Shown: one piece after another, positions 6,721 to 16,464 of the stretch | Position numbering within the stretch: position 1 is the first letter of the stretch | Layout of the letters: every line of letters begins with the position of its first letter | Origin: Opitutaceae bacterium UBA2377 | GTDB lineage: Bacteria; Verrucomicrobiota; Verrucomicrobiia; Opitutales; Opitutaceae | NCBI GenBank assembly: GCA_002344205.1 | Contig: DDSZ01000016.1 | Location: 35,446-99,445, forward strand | Reading direction: 5' to 3' | DNA length: 64,000 bases | Notes under the pieces: model-generated | Told to the model about the DNA's origin: nothing | Seen by the model: only the letters and a program-made list of their open reading frames with translations | The model's database searches: none | Position numbers and translations under genes: made by a program

Positions 6721-9519
6721 ATGAGCCTATTCCCCGCCCGCCCCCTCCACCGAATGCTCGCCGCCGGCCTTGGCCTGCTTGGCCTGCTGCCGCTGCCAGC
6801 CGCACCCGTCGCCGAATGGCACCATGCCTCCTTCGCGGACTTCAGCGCTGGCACGCCCGGAAACGCCGGCCAGAATCTTTATGTCAGCACGGACGGACGG
6901 CTGCAGACCATCCGCCGCTACGACCTCGACGGCAACGGCCACCTCGACCTGCTCTACAACAGCACGCACGACTGGTATCATCCCCTGCCGGTAACGGTGG
7001 CCACGGCCGCCGCCGCCGAAGCGGTGAAGATCGAGCGCCTGCAGGTCGAGGGCAGCCAGCGGATCCTAGTCAACGATCTCAACCGCGACGGCTTCCCCGA
7101 CCTCGTGATCGCGCCGAACCGCCAGAACCTGCAGCACGGCCGCACGCAGCTGGCCATCGCGTGGGGCGCCGCGGACGGCTGGTCGCACCGCCGGCTCACG
7201 CGCCAGCTGCCCGTCAACGGGCTGACCCAGATCGCGGTGGCCGACCTCGACGGCGACGGCTGGACGGACATCCTCTCGCTGAACAGCACCGGCTGGCTGC
7301 ACGGCCAGCCAGAAGGCCGCATCGTGCGGGTTTACTGGGGCGCCGCGGACGGCTTCTTGCTCAACCGCTACCACGACACGGGCATCCCCGACGCGATCGA
7401 CCTTACCACCGTGGCCTTCGGCGGGCAGGCCCGGGCTGCGGTGCTGGCCGGGGACGGCGCGCTCCACCTGCTCGCGGCGCGCACCGAAGCGGGTCACCGC
7501 CGGCTGGAAGTCGAGACCACCGTCGCGCTGCCGGCGAAGGATCCCACCTGCCTCCTGTGGCAACCGGATGGCGACGGCCGGCTGTGGATCGGCACCAAGG
7601 GGAACGTGCTACTCGCCTATCATCCGCAAGACGGCGTCGCCGCGCTGCCCGCCGTCCCCGCCAGCCATCTCGCCCTGGGACGGCTCGACGCGGACGAATG
7701 GCCCGACCTGGTGCTGACCAACCTGAAGCTCGGCCAGGCAATGGGCGGCGAAGCCGTAGGGGCCGCGACTGGCGCCGTGAGCGCCGTCACCATCCTCTGG
7801 GGCGCGGAATCCGGCCATGACCACGCCCGCCGGCTCGACCTTGCCATTCCCCAGGCGATCGGCACCGCCATCGGCGACCTGGACGGCGACGGCCACGCGG
7901 AACTGCTGGTGGCCGTGCACCAGGGCGACGTGGACATGGATGCCCAATCGCGGATCTACCGCGGCGACGGCACCCGCACGCTCGCTGAAAAATTCGACCC
8001 CGTGCCGACCCAGGGCGCGCGCGACATCGCGCTGGCCGCGCATCCCGCCGGCCATACCGCGGCCTTTTTCGCCAACAGCCTCCAGGGCATGCTCGGCGAG
8101 GCCGTGCCGCTCCGGCTCTTCTGGGGTTCGGCCGAGGGCTTCCGCCCGGAGCACATGAGCGAGATCCCGATGCGCAGCGGTTACAAATCCAGCGTATCGG
8201 ACCTCAACAACGACGGCTATCCCGACCTCGTCACCATCAACTCCGGCCATGCCGGCCCCGAGGCCGCGGCCCGGGATGCCGAACTGGGCGCCCACATCTA
8301 CTGGGGCGGCCCGGAGGGGGCGATTGCCGGGCCCGGGCCCAACCGCTTTGACCTGGCGCGCCGCCAGATCCTGCGCGAACCGGACCTCGGCTCGATCAAC
8401 GTCGCCGACCTCAACCGCGACGGGCATCTCGATCTCGTGCTCGGCGCCTTCGAGGGGCGGGACGGCGGTTCGCATCTGGTCATTTATTACGGTGCGGCCG
8501 AGGGTTTCCTCCCCGCCAACCGCATCGCGGTGCCCGTGCCCAGTTATTCGATCGGGGCGCTGATCGCCGACTTCAACGGCGACGGCTGGCTCGATCTCAC
8601 GGTCGCCTCGCTGAACAGCGACCGGATCTTCACGCATTGGGGCGGTCCCGACGGCTACAGCGCCGACCGCCGCCACACGCTCAGCACGCCCGCGCCGATC
8701 GAGGTCGAGGCCGCGGACCTGGACGGCGACGGGCACCTCGACCTGCTCGTCGGCAGCTACTACGACCGCGTCGCCAAGCGGCACGACACCGGCATCACGC
8801 TCTTCTGGGGATCAGCCGACGGCTGGCGCGAATCGAACGCCCAATGGCTGCCGGGCATGACACCCATCGGCCTGGCCGTGGCCGACCTCGACGGCGACGG
8901 GCATCTCGACATCGTCTCGCCCCACTACCACGGCGAGCTCTCCCGGGAGCGGCTGCCCTGCTACATTTACTGGGGCAGCGCCGACGGCTACAGTCCCCTC
9001 AACCGGACGGCCCTCATCGCCGACTCGGCGGACGACGTGATGATCGCGGACTTCAACGGCGACGGCCGGCCCGACCTGGCGTTTTCCTCCCACTCGACGG
9101 ACTTCGGGCACCTGACGCAGTCGCCCATCTACTTCAACGACGGCCAGCGCTTCACCAATCCCGCGGTGCAGTATCTGCCGACCCGGGGCCCGCATTGGAT
9201 GTGGGTGCAGGACCCCGGCAACATCCAGGACCGGCGCCACCGCGAGGAATTCACCTCGGCGCCGCTCAGTTGGTCGCAGGCCGCCGCCGCCGGTCGCATC
9301 GCCGTGACGGCCACCACCCCGCACGGCGCCCGCGTGACCGTGGCGGTGCGCAGCGCGGCCGACGCCGGGGCGCTGGCCCGGGCGCCCTGGCGGGAGGCCG
9401 CCGCCGGCCGCTTCACCACCGCGGACTCCGACCGTGTCCTCCAATACCGCCTGACCCTGCACAGCGCCAACGGCGACGCCTACCCGGCGGTCAGCGAGGT
9501 CCGCCTGAGCCTGCATTGA
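6721..9519 (+). CDS. Secreted FG-GAP/VCBS repeat protein (first copy)
   Basis: A 932-aa exported protein. The ATG at 6721 begins a signal peptide (RMLAAGLGLLGLLPLPAAP); the frame is open upstream, but without an export signal. The body consists of FG-GAP/VCBS beta-propeller repeats, with about eleven calcium-binding-like signatures of the type DLDGDGHLDLL or DFNGDGWLDL, each followed by a YWG(G/S)ADGY-type blade end. Such proteins are extracellular or surface adhesive propellers, probably substrate-binding. It is followed after 109 bases by an SSS symporter, and the pair is repeated immediately downstream (11136-15600). Function is inferred as capture of a carbohydrate or glycan for the adjacent transporter. 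Confidence 0.85.
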   Translation: MSLFPARPLHRMLAAGLGLLGLLPLPAAPVAEWHHASFADFSAGTPGNAGQNLYVSTDGRLQTIRRYDLDGNGHLDLLYNSTHDWYHPLPVTVATAAAAEAVKIERLQVEGSQRILVNDLNRDGFPDLVIAPNRQNLQHGRTQLAIAWGAADGWSHRRLTRQLPVNGLTQIAVADLDGDGWTDILSLNSTGWLHGQPEGRIVRVYWGAADGFLLNRYHDTGIPDAIDLTTVAFGGQARAAVLAGDGALHLLAARTEAGHRRLEVETTVALPAKDPTCLLWQPDGDGRLWIGTKGNVLLAYHPQDGVAALPAVPASHLALGRLDADEWPDLVLTNLKLGQAMGGEAVGAATGAVSAVTILWGAESGHDHARRLDLAIPQAIGTAIGDLDGDGHAELLVAVHQGDVDMDAQSRIYRGDGTRTLAEKFDPVPTQGARDIALAAHPAGHTAAFFANSLQGMLGEAVPLRLFWGSAEGFRPEHMSEIPMRSGYKSSVSDLNNDGYPDLVTINSGHAGPEAAARDAELGAHIYWGGPEGAIAGPGPNRFDLARRQILREPDLGSINVADLNRDGHLDLVLGAFEGRDGGSHLVIYYGAAEGFLPANRIAVPVPSYSIGALIADFNGDGWLDLTVASLNSDRIFTHWGGPDGYSADRRHTLSTPAPIEVEAADLDGDGHLDLLVGSYYDRVAKRHDTGITLFWGSADGWRESNAQWLPGMTPIGLAVADLDGDGHLDIVSPHYHGELSRERLPCYIYWGSADGYSPLNRTALIADSADDVMIADFNGDGRPDLAFSSHSTDFGHLTQSPIYFNDGQRFTNPAVQYLPTRGPHWMWVQDPGNIQDRRHREEFTSAPLSWSQAAAAGRIAVTATTPHGARVTVAVRSAADAGALARAPWREAAAGRFTTADSDRVLQYRLTLHSANGDAYPAVSEVRLSLH

Positions 9520-9628
9520 AATCGGGCTGGCGGCGCGGTCGCCGCCGGTCCAAACGGGTGGTTTCCGGCGGGCTCCACCCCCTGCCGTTTGCAATCCCCG
9601 CCCGGCCGTCCCTCCCGAATCATCCTCC

Positions 9629-11125
9629 ATGCATCTGCACACGCTCGATTTCATCGTCATCGCGATTTATATGCTCGGCCTAGTCGCCATCGGCTTCCTG
9701 TTTGCGGGCCGCCAAAAGGACAAGGCGACCTATTTCCTGGGCAACCGCCGGATGCCGTGGTTTCTCGCGGGCATCAGCGTCATCGCCACGCTGCTCTCGA
9801 CGATGACCTATCTCGCCATACCGGGCGAAATGATCCGCTACGGGATCGGCCTCTTTTCCTCGCTGCTCGCTTTCTTCGTCATCGTGCCGTTCGTCAACTA
9901 CCTCATCATCCCGTTCCTGATGCGGCTGGAGGTGACCAGCGTTTATGAATACATCGAGACGCGCTTCAACCTGACGACCCGGATGCTGGCGGCCTCGGCC
10001 TTCATCGTGTCGCGGGTCATCTGGACCGGACTCATCATCTACATGGCCGCGTTTGCCATCGCCGCGATGACCGGCTGGAGCATCGCGCTCATCATCATCC
10101 TCATCGGGCTCATCACCACCCTTTATACCACCGTGGGCGGCATCAGTGCCGTGATGTGGACCGATCTGGTGCAGTTCTTCATCCTGCTCGGCGGCGCGGT
10201 GTTTGTGCCCATTTACATCGGCTTCGTCACCGACGCCGGTCCGGCCACCTGGTGGAGCACCTTCTCCGAGGCGGGCCGCACCCAGGTGCCGCTCTACAGC
10301 TTCGATCCCGCGGTGCGGCTGACCGTGATCGGGATGATGGTCTCCTCCTTCATCTGGAACATCTGCACCCACGGCGCCGACCAGGTGGCGGCCCAGCGCT
10401 ACCTGACGACGCCCTCGGCGGCCGCGGCCCGGCGCTCGGTGCTCGTGTTCTCGATCGCCAACGTCGCGATGATCCTGCTGCTGGCCGTGGTCGGGCTGGC
10501 GCTCTTCTACTTCTTTTACCTCCGCTCCGGCCTACCCGTGCAGGCCTTCCAGGAGCAGATTGCACCCGAGGCCGACAAGGCCTTCCCGCGCTTCATCGCC
10601 GCCAACCTGCCCGCGGGCATCTCCGGCCTGATCCTGGCCGCGCTGCTGGCGGCGGCCATGTCGAGCCTGAGCTCCGCCATCAACTCCATCTCGACGGTGG
10701 CAGTGACCGACTTCATCGACCGTTTCCGGCTCTTCGCCAACCAGCAGAACCATCTCCTGCTCGCGATGGGCATTGCGGCCATCACCGGCCTGCTCGGCAT
10801 CGCCTCGGCGCTCACGGTGAACGGCTTCATGCAGACCGGGGAGTGGAACCTGCTCGAGCTGATGGAGCGCGGGAACCACCTCTTCGTCGCCCCGCTCGGC
10901 GTGCTGTTCTTCGTCGGCTTCCTGGTGCCACGCGCCGGCAGCCGCGCCGCGATCGGCGGTTTCCTCGCCGGCCTGGCCACCAGCGTCTCCGTCTCCTTCG
11001 GCAAGGAGATCTACGGCTTGGAGAACCCGATTGGCTTCATCTGGAATCTCCCCGGCTCGTTCGTCGTGGCCTTCGTCACGACCGTGCTGCTGGGGTTCGT
11101 CTTCAAACGCCCTGCCGCCGCCTGA
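9629..11125 (+). CDS. Sodium:solute symporter (SSS) family transporter, copy 1
   Basis: Inner-membrane protein of 498 aa with about 13 hydrophobic helices and the LeuT-like fold typical of SSS. It opens with an N-out helix (FIVIAIYMLGLVAIGFLFAG) followed by the family motif YFLGNRRMPWFLAGISVIATLLS. The later block AALLAAAMSSLSSAINSIST is the classic SSS Na-binding region of helix 8. It is co-directional with the FG-GAP genes on both sides and ends ten bases before the second one, so all four genes 6721-15600 probably form one transcript. The substrate is probably a sugar, sugar acid or amino sugar. Confidence 0.92.
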   Translation: MHLHTLDFIVIAIYMLGLVAIGFLFAGRQKDKATYFLGNRRMPWFLAGISVIATLLSTMTYLAIPGEMIRYGIGLFSSLLAFFVIVPFVNYLIIPFLMRLEVTSVYEYIETRFNLTTRMLAASAFIVSRVIWTGLIIYMAAFAIAAMTGWSIALIIILIGLITTLYTTVGGISAVMWTDLVQFFILLGGAVFVPIYIGFVTDAGPATWWSTFSEAGRTQVPLYSFDPAVRLTVIGMMVSSFIWNICTHGADQVAAQRYLTTPSAAAARRSVLVFSIANVAMILLLAVVGLALFYFFYLRSGLPVQAFQEQIAPEADKAFPRFIAANLPAGISGLILAALLAAAMSSLSSAINSISTVAVTDFIDRFRLFANQQNHLLLAMGIAAITGLLGIASALTVNGFMQTGEWNLLELMERGNHLFVAPLGVLFFVGFLVPRAGSRAAIGGFLAGLATSVSVSFGKEIYGLENPIGFIWNLPGSFVVAFVTTVLLGFVFKRPAAA

Positions 11126-11135
11126 GCCACCCGCC

Positions 11136-13967
11136 ATGTCCCGCCCATCCTTCCGCCGTTCGCTGGCCGCCGTCCTCGCCGTCTTCGCCGGCCCGCCGGT
11201 CACCGGCACCGAGCCGGCCGGGATCCGGCAAGTCTGGCACCTCGAACGCTTCGATGATTTCGCCGCGGGCACCTTCGACGACGGCGGCGTCAACGCCTAC
11301 GTCGCCGCCGACGGTTCCATCAGGCTCATCAACCAATGGGATCTGAACGCGGACGGCTGGATCGATATTCTCCTGCCGAACTCCCACGGTTACAATGAGA
11401 AGGTTGACCTCTCGATTTACTGGGGTCGCGACAGCTGGAGCCCCGCCGGCCGCACCCAGCTCCCCAGCGACGGCGGGAAGGCCGCCGCCGTGGCCGACCT
11501 TGACGGCGACGGCTGGCCCGATCTCGTGCTCGCCAACCGGTTCAACGGCACCAAGTCGGAGCTGGACCTGTGGATCTACTGGGGAGGGTCGAAAGGATTC
11601 TCCGCAGAACGGCGCAGCGCACTTCCGGCGCAAGGCGCCGAAGCGGTTGCCCTTGCCGACCTCAACGGCGACGGGCACCCGGAGATCATCGTCGCCAACA
11701 GCGGCCTGAGCTACCACGTGGCGCTGGATTCCCACCGCCGCTCCTACGTCTATTGGAACCGCGACGGCCGGTTTGCCGCCGATGACCGGCTGGAACTGCC
11801 GACGGCCCATGCGCAGGGCGTCGCCGTGGCCGACCTCGACGGCGACGGGCGGCCGGATGTCATCTTCGCCAACCAGGGCAACGAGGCGGATGAAGCCGGC
11901 CTGACGGTGTATTTCAATCCCGGCGCGCCGGGATTTTCCCCGGAGAACCGGCTCCACCTGCCCGGCGAGCGCAGCAGCGGCGTGGCCGCCGCCGACCTGA
12001 ACCGCGACGGCCGCGTCGATCTCGTCGTCGCCAATGCTTTCCGGCTGAAAGGACGCGAGGGCGGGATCTACAACCTGGTCGAGACCACGCACCTCAACTC
12101 GCTGGTCTATTGGAACGGCCCGGACGGATTCGACCCCGCCCGCCGGACCGCGCTGCCCACGGTCGGAGCGCAGGCGGTGGCGGCGGGCGACCTCAACGCC
12201 GATGGCTGGCCCGACCTCGCCTTTGCCCAGGCCGGCGCGGGCGCAAGCTTCATCTACTTGGGCGGGCCCGACGGCTTCCAGCCGCGCCGCCGGATCGCGC
12301 TGCCGGGCCAAAACCATTCGGCGGCGGCAATCGCGGATCTCGACGGCGACGGCCACAACGACCTGCTGCTGGCGCTGCGCAAGACCTCGGGCAGCTTTGC
12401 GGCCGAGGTCCATGTGCACCGCGGCGGGCCCGACGGCCTGCAAACCGAGCCCATGCTCACGGTGCCCGCCGCCAGCACCGGCGGCATCGTCGTCGCCGAT
12501 CCCGACCGCGACGGCCGCCGGGATCTCGTGGTGATCAACCGCGGCGACGGTCCCGATGCCGCGGGCAGCCCGGCCTACGTGTATCCCGGCGGACCCGACG
12601 GCTTCGATCCGGCCCGCCGGCTGGAGCTGCCGACCCGCGGGTCGGACTCCTACCTGTCGACGGACCTGAACGCCGACGGGCATGTGGACCTGTTCTTCCC
12701 CCACAGTCCCCCGACCATTTTTTGGGGCGGGCCGGACGGCATCCAGCCGGACAAGACCAGCACCCTGTCGCCGGACTACGCGTTCTCCGGCCGGGCCGCC
12801 GACTTCAACCGGGACGGATACCTCGACCTTGTCGTGAGCGAGTGGCAGCCCGGCCGGGAGGTCACCCACATCTACTACGGCGGTCCCAGCGGTTTCACCG
12901 CCGCCCACCGCCAGCCGTTTCCGATCCGCAGCGTGCGCTTCCACACCATCGCCGATCTCGACCGGGACGGGTGGATCGATGTCGTCTTCCCCAACTTCAT
13001 CGACGAGGAAATCGTGATTTTCTGGAACAGTCCGCTCGGGTTTTCCCCGGAGCGGCAGACTCGCCTGCCGGTGCGTTCCGCGGTCGCGGTCGAGGTCGCG
13101 GACCTGAACGCCGACGGCCAGCTCGACCTCATCATCCCCAACCTCTTCGACAAGAATCCCGAGCCCGGCAAGCCGCGCTCCTTCGGCGGCTCCCCGCATG
13201 GCGACACCTTCATCTACTGGGGCGGACGGGAAGGGTTTCACCCGGACCGACGCACGGTGCTGCCCTCGACCGGGTCCGCCGACGCCGTGGTCGCCGACCT
13301 GAACAACAACGGCCACCTGGATCTGGTCCTGACCAACTACCACGAAGGCGAAACCCGGTCGGGTCCCTCCTACATTTACTGGAACGGTCCGGACGGCTTC
13401 CACGCGGAGCGGCACACGCGCATCCCCTCCCACTCCGCGTCCGGCGCGCTGGTGGCCGATTTCAACCGGGACGGCCGGCCCGACCTGTTTCTCGCCAACC
13501 ATTCCAAAGACGGCAACCACCGCACCGACACCTGGCTGTATTGGGGCCGGCCCGAGGGATTTTCCGCGCAACACCGGACCGCCCTGCCCGGCTTGGGGCC
13601 GCATTTCCTGACCGCGGTGGACATCGGTCATGTCTATGACCGCAGTGACCGCTACACCTACCTTTCGGCGCCGCATGACGCCGGCGGGGACGCGCAGATG
13701 GAGGAGCTCGACTGGGAGGCCGACACCCCCTTCCAAACGGGCATCCGGTTCCAGGTGCGGTCGGCCGGCTCGGCGGTCGCGCTCGCCCAGGCGCCCTGGT
13801 GCGGACCCGGCGGACCGGGCACCCATTTCACGCGCAGCGGCGAGGCGCAGAGCATTGCTGCACCGCCCGCGCGCTGGTTCCAGTTCCGGGCCGAGCTGAT
13901 CAGTCCCGGTTCGGCAAACAGCCCGATCCTCAAATCCGTGAGCCTCCACTACCGCCGCCGGCCTTGA
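11136..13967 (+). CDS. Secreted FG-GAP/VCBS repeat protein (second copy)
   Basis: A 943-aa paralogue of the protein at 6721-9519, with the same layout. The ATG at 11136 starts a signal peptide (RRSLAAVLAVFAGPPVTG); the mature N-terminus WHLERFDDFAAGTFDDGGVNAYV matches WHHASFADFSAGTPGNAGQNLYV of the first copy. About fourteen calcium-type repeats (DLDGDGWPDLVL, DFNRDGYLDLVV and similar) make one or two large propellers. It lies ten bases after an SSS symporter and 55 bases before another. The two copies have diverged well beyond a recent duplication, which suggests they bind different ligands. Confidence 0.85.
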   Translation: MSRPSFRRSLAAVLAVFAGPPVTGTEPAGIRQVWHLERFDDFAAGTFDDGGVNAYVAADGSIRLINQWDLNADGWIDILLPNSHGYNEKVDLSIYWGRDSWSPAGRTQLPSDGGKAAAVADLDGDGWPDLVLANRFNGTKSELDLWIYWGGSKGFSAERRSALPAQGAEAVALADLNGDGHPEIIVANSGLSYHVALDSHRRSYVYWNRDGRFAADDRLELPTAHAQGVAVADLDGDGRPDVIFANQGNEADEAGLTVYFNPGAPGFSPENRLHLPGERSSGVAAADLNRDGRVDLVVANAFRLKGREGGIYNLVETTHLNSLVYWNGPDGFDPARRTALPTVGAQAVAAGDLNADGWPDLAFAQAGAGASFIYLGGPDGFQPRRRIALPGQNHSAAAIADLDGDGHNDLLLALRKTSGSFAAEVHVHRGGPDGLQTEPMLTVPAASTGGIVVADPDRDGRRDLVVINRGDGPDAAGSPAYVYPGGPDGFDPARRLELPTRGSDSYLSTDLNADGHVDLFFPHSPPTIFWGGPDGIQPDKTSTLSPDYAFSGRAADFNRDGYLDLVVSEWQPGREVTHIYYGGPSGFTAAHRQPFPIRSVRFHTIADLDRDGWIDVVFPNFIDEEIVIFWNSPLGFSPERQTRLPVRSAVAVEVADLNADGQLDLIIPNLFDKNPEPGKPRSFGGSPHGDTFIYWGGREGFHPDRRTVLPSTGSADAVVADLNNNGHLDLVLTNYHEGETRSGPSYIYWNGPDGFHAERHTRIPSHSASGALVADFNRDGRPDLFLANHSKDGNHRTDTWLYWGRPEGFSAQHRTALPGLGPHFLTAVDIGHVYDRSDRYTYLSAPHDAGGDAQMEELDWEADTPFQTGIRFQVRSAGSAVALAQAPWCGPGGPGTHFTRSGEAQSIAAPPARWFQFRAELISPGSANSPILKSVSLHYRRRP

Positions 13968-14022
13968 GGCGGGGCCATCCGCCCCGGCTCCAAAGCGCGC
14001 CGCCCGGAACCACAACCCCGTC

Positions 14023-15600
14023 ATGAACCCGCCCGTCCCCGCTCCCGGACTCCATCCCGTGGACTGGGCGATTGTGGCGGTTTACTGCCTCGGCATGATC
14101 GCCATCGGCTATTATTTTTCGCGGCGGCAGTCGGGCAGCGCGGACTATTTCCTGGGTGGCAGCCGCATGCCTCCGTGGGTTATGGGCATCTCGCTGTTCG
14201 CCACCCTGTTCAGCACGATCAGCTACCTTTCAATGCCCGGCGAGATGATCAAACACGGGCCGACCTACCTGTTTATCTTTCTCGCCATACCGTTCGCCTA
14301 CCTCGTGGTGGGGCACGTGCTGATCCCCGCGTTCATGCGCCACCGGGTGATCAGCGCCTACGAACTGCTGGAAGCCCGCCTTGGCGGCGGCGTGCGCACG
14401 CTCGGCGCGGTACTGTTCATCACACTGCGGCTCGTCTGGATGGCCGTCCTGCTCTACATGGCTTCGGCCGCCATCACAGTGATCATCGGCCTGCCAGCAG
14501 AAAGCATCCTCCATGTGATCCTCGTCACCGGTATCGTCTCGGTCATTTACACCACGCTGGGCGGGCTGCGCGCCGTGGCCATTTCCGACGTCGCCCAGTC
14601 CCTGATCCTGCTGCTCGGCGCGCTCTGCACCCTGGGAATCGTGACGGTGCGGTTGGGCGGCTTCTCCTGGGTGCCCACCGAGTGGAACCCGCAGTGGCAG
14701 TCGCAGCCCTTCTTCAGCCTCGACCCGCACGTGCGGGTGACGGTGTTCGGCGTCGTGATCATGAATTTCTTCTGGCAGCTCTGCACGGCCGGCGGGGATC
14801 AAACCGCCATCCAGCGCTACATGTCCACCCGTGACGCCGCGAGCGCACGGCGGGCGTTCCTGATCCACTCGGTCATGGGCGTGGTGGTCTCGCTGCTCGT
14901 GTGCCTGATCGGGTTTGCCCTGATGGCCTACTACACCCAGTTCCCCGGCCTCCTGCCCGCCGGGGCCAGCATCGCGGGCGATGCCGACCGGCTGTTCCCC
15001 GCTTTCATTTCCAGCCAGTTTCCGGTCGGGATGTGCGGGCTGGTGGTCGCCGCGCTCTTCGCGGCCGCCATGTCGAGCCTGGACTCGGGCGTGAATTCCA
15101 TCACCGCGGTGGTCAGCCGCGATCTGCTGGAGCGTGGCACCCGCCCGGTGCCGGACCTTGCGACCCAGGTCCGACGGGCGCGGATGCTGGCTCTGGTGAT
15201 CGGCGGCACCGCCGTGATTTTGGGCACGCAGGTCGGCAACATCCCGGGCTCGTTTCTCGAGATCACGAAGAAGACGACAAACCTGTTCGCCGCCCCGATC
15301 TTCGGGCTGTTCCTGCTCGCGCTGTTTGCCCGCCGGGCCGGGGCCTTCGGCGCGGCGGTCGGCACCCTCTACGGACTGACGACCGGTTGCCTCGTCGCCT
15401 ACTGGGATGTGCTGACCGGATCGGCGCCCATCAGCATGATGTGGATCATCCCGCCGTCACTTGGGATGCAGCTGTTCGTCGCCACGCTGCTGGGCGGCCG
15501 ACCGCCGGGACTGCGGCAAGGCTGGGCGGCGTGGACGGCCTCACTGCTGCCCTTGGCTGCCATCCTCGCCGGTTTGCTCCTGACCCGTGGTCCCGGCTAA
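14023..15600 (+). CDS. Sodium:solute symporter (SSS) family transporter, copy 2
   Basis: A 525-aa multi-pass membrane protein and paralogue of the symporter at 9629. Motifs: VDWAIVAVYCLGMIAIGYYF (helix 1), YFLGGSRMPPWVMGISLFATLFS, QRYMSTRDAASARRAFL, and the Na-site block AALFAAAMSSLDSGVNSIT. It closes the FG-GAP/SSS block; its stop overlaps the stop of the convergent nitroreductase gene by three bases. Two different symporters for one cluster imply either two related substrates or a mono- and a modified form of the same sugar. Confidence 0.92.
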   Translation: MNPPVPAPGLHPVDWAIVAVYCLGMIAIGYYFSRRQSGSADYFLGGSRMPPWVMGISLFATLFSTISYLSMPGEMIKHGPTYLFIFLAIPFAYLVVGHVLIPAFMRHRVISAYELLEARLGGGVRTLGAVLFITLRLVWMAVLLYMASAAITVIIGLPAESILHVILVTGIVSVIYTTLGGLRAVAISDVAQSLILLLGALCTLGIVTVRLGGFSWVPTEWNPQWQSQPFFSLDPHVRVTVFGVVIMNFFWQLCTAGGDQTAIQRYMSTRDAASARRAFLIHSVMGVVVSLLVCLIGFALMAYYTQFPGLLPAGASIAGDADRLFPAFISSQFPVGMCGLVVAALFAAAMSSLDSGVNSITAVVSRDLLERGTRPVPDLATQVRRARMLALVIGGTAVILGTQVGNIPGSFLEITKKTTNLFAAPIFGLFLLALFARRAGAFGAAVGTLYGLTTGCLVAYWDVLTGSAPISMMWIIPPSLGMQLFVATLLGGRPPGLRQGWAAWTASLLPLAAILAGLLLTRGPG

Positions 15601-16454
15601 GGGTTGAAGCCGCGCGCACGGAGGAAGGCCGCCAGATCCGCGCGTTCCGTGACGGACAACTGCCGCGCCACATTGAGGGACCACGTGCACACGGGAGCGA
15701 GGCCGTAAAGCCCGGTCTGTTTCTGCTTCGCCGGCGGGATGGGTTCGCGCGCGTGGCGCCGGGCATCATATGCCAGCAGTTCCGCCTCCGGGCAGTCACG
15801 GTAGAACTCGTCGTGCAGGACGGCCGCGGGGGGCAGGCGCATCGAAACCCGGGCCGGCGCCGCGGGATACCCCACCGCGAGGCCGAGGAGGGGAAACACG
15901 CCGGGCGGCAGGCGCAGCAGCGTACTCACCGGCCCAAGGGCATTGCGCAGGGCACTGACCGGGCAGCCGCCCAGACCGCTGCCCTCGGCCGCGAGCAGCG
16001 CGGCCTGCAAAGCCAGCGCCGCGTCCACGCAGGCATTCAGCCAGCCGTCGAGGTTGTCCTGCGCAAAGGGCAGCCCATGCCGGGCACAGGCCCGGCGGTG
16101 GCGGCGCAGATCGGCGCAGAACACCAGCTGCACGGGCACCGCGGCCAGCCAGGGGCTCGCGCAGGCTGCGGCCAGACGGCGGCGGCGCACCCGGTCGCGC
16201 AGGACAACAATCGAACAAGCCTGCAGGTCGGACTTGCTGCCGGACGACTGGGCGGCCGCCAGGATGGCCTCCAGCAACGGTGGCGGCACCGGCTTGCGCC
16301 GGAACCGCCGGCAACTGCCCCGGCCCAAGATGGCGGCCAGCACGGGATTGGCCGCAAGCCCCCGGCCCCGCCCGGCCGAGAAACCGTAACGCCGGTCGAT
16401 CATGGCTTCCACCAACTCCGGGGCCGGCGCCGGATGTTTCTTGGCCCGGGGCAT
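15597..16454 (-). CDS. Nitroreductase family (NfsA-like) flavoprotein
   Basis: A 285-aa FMN-dependent oxidoreductase. It has the NfsA-style core with RGSCRRFRRKPVPPPLLEAILAAAQSSGSKSDLQ split across residues about 42-80, and a later segment LLGLAVGYPA. The start at 16454 (MPRAKKHP) was chosen over upstream codons because it leaves ten bases after the preceding gene's stop. It is longer than typical NfsA (about 240 aa), with the extra residues at the C-terminus. The threonine-synthase-like gene is directly upstream, so both are likely in one operon. The natural substrate is unknown; flavin reduction or a quinone or nitro substrate is possible. Confidence 0.78.
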   Translation of the reverse strand: MPRAKKHPAPAPELVEAMIDRRYGFSAGRGRGLAANPVLAAILGRGSCRRFRRKPVPPPLLEAILAAAQSSGSKSDLQACSIVVLRDRVRRRRLAAACASPWLAAVPVQLVFCADLRRHRRACARHGLPFAQDNLDGWLNACVDAALALQAALLAAEGSGLGGCPVSALRNALGPVSTLLRLPPGVFPLLGLAVGYPAAPARVSMRLPPAAVLHDEFYRDCPEAELLAYDARRHAREPIPPAKQKQTGLYGLAPVCTWSLNVARQLSVTERADLAAFLRARGFNP

Positions 16455-16464
16455 CGGTCGCTCC

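Noticed and set aside
11103..14024. Long open frame antisense to the second FG-GAP gene (nearly 1000 codons)
   Set aside because: It arises from the GC-rich codon pattern of the FG-GAP gene, has low complexity and no domain, and its opposite strand has clear repeats.
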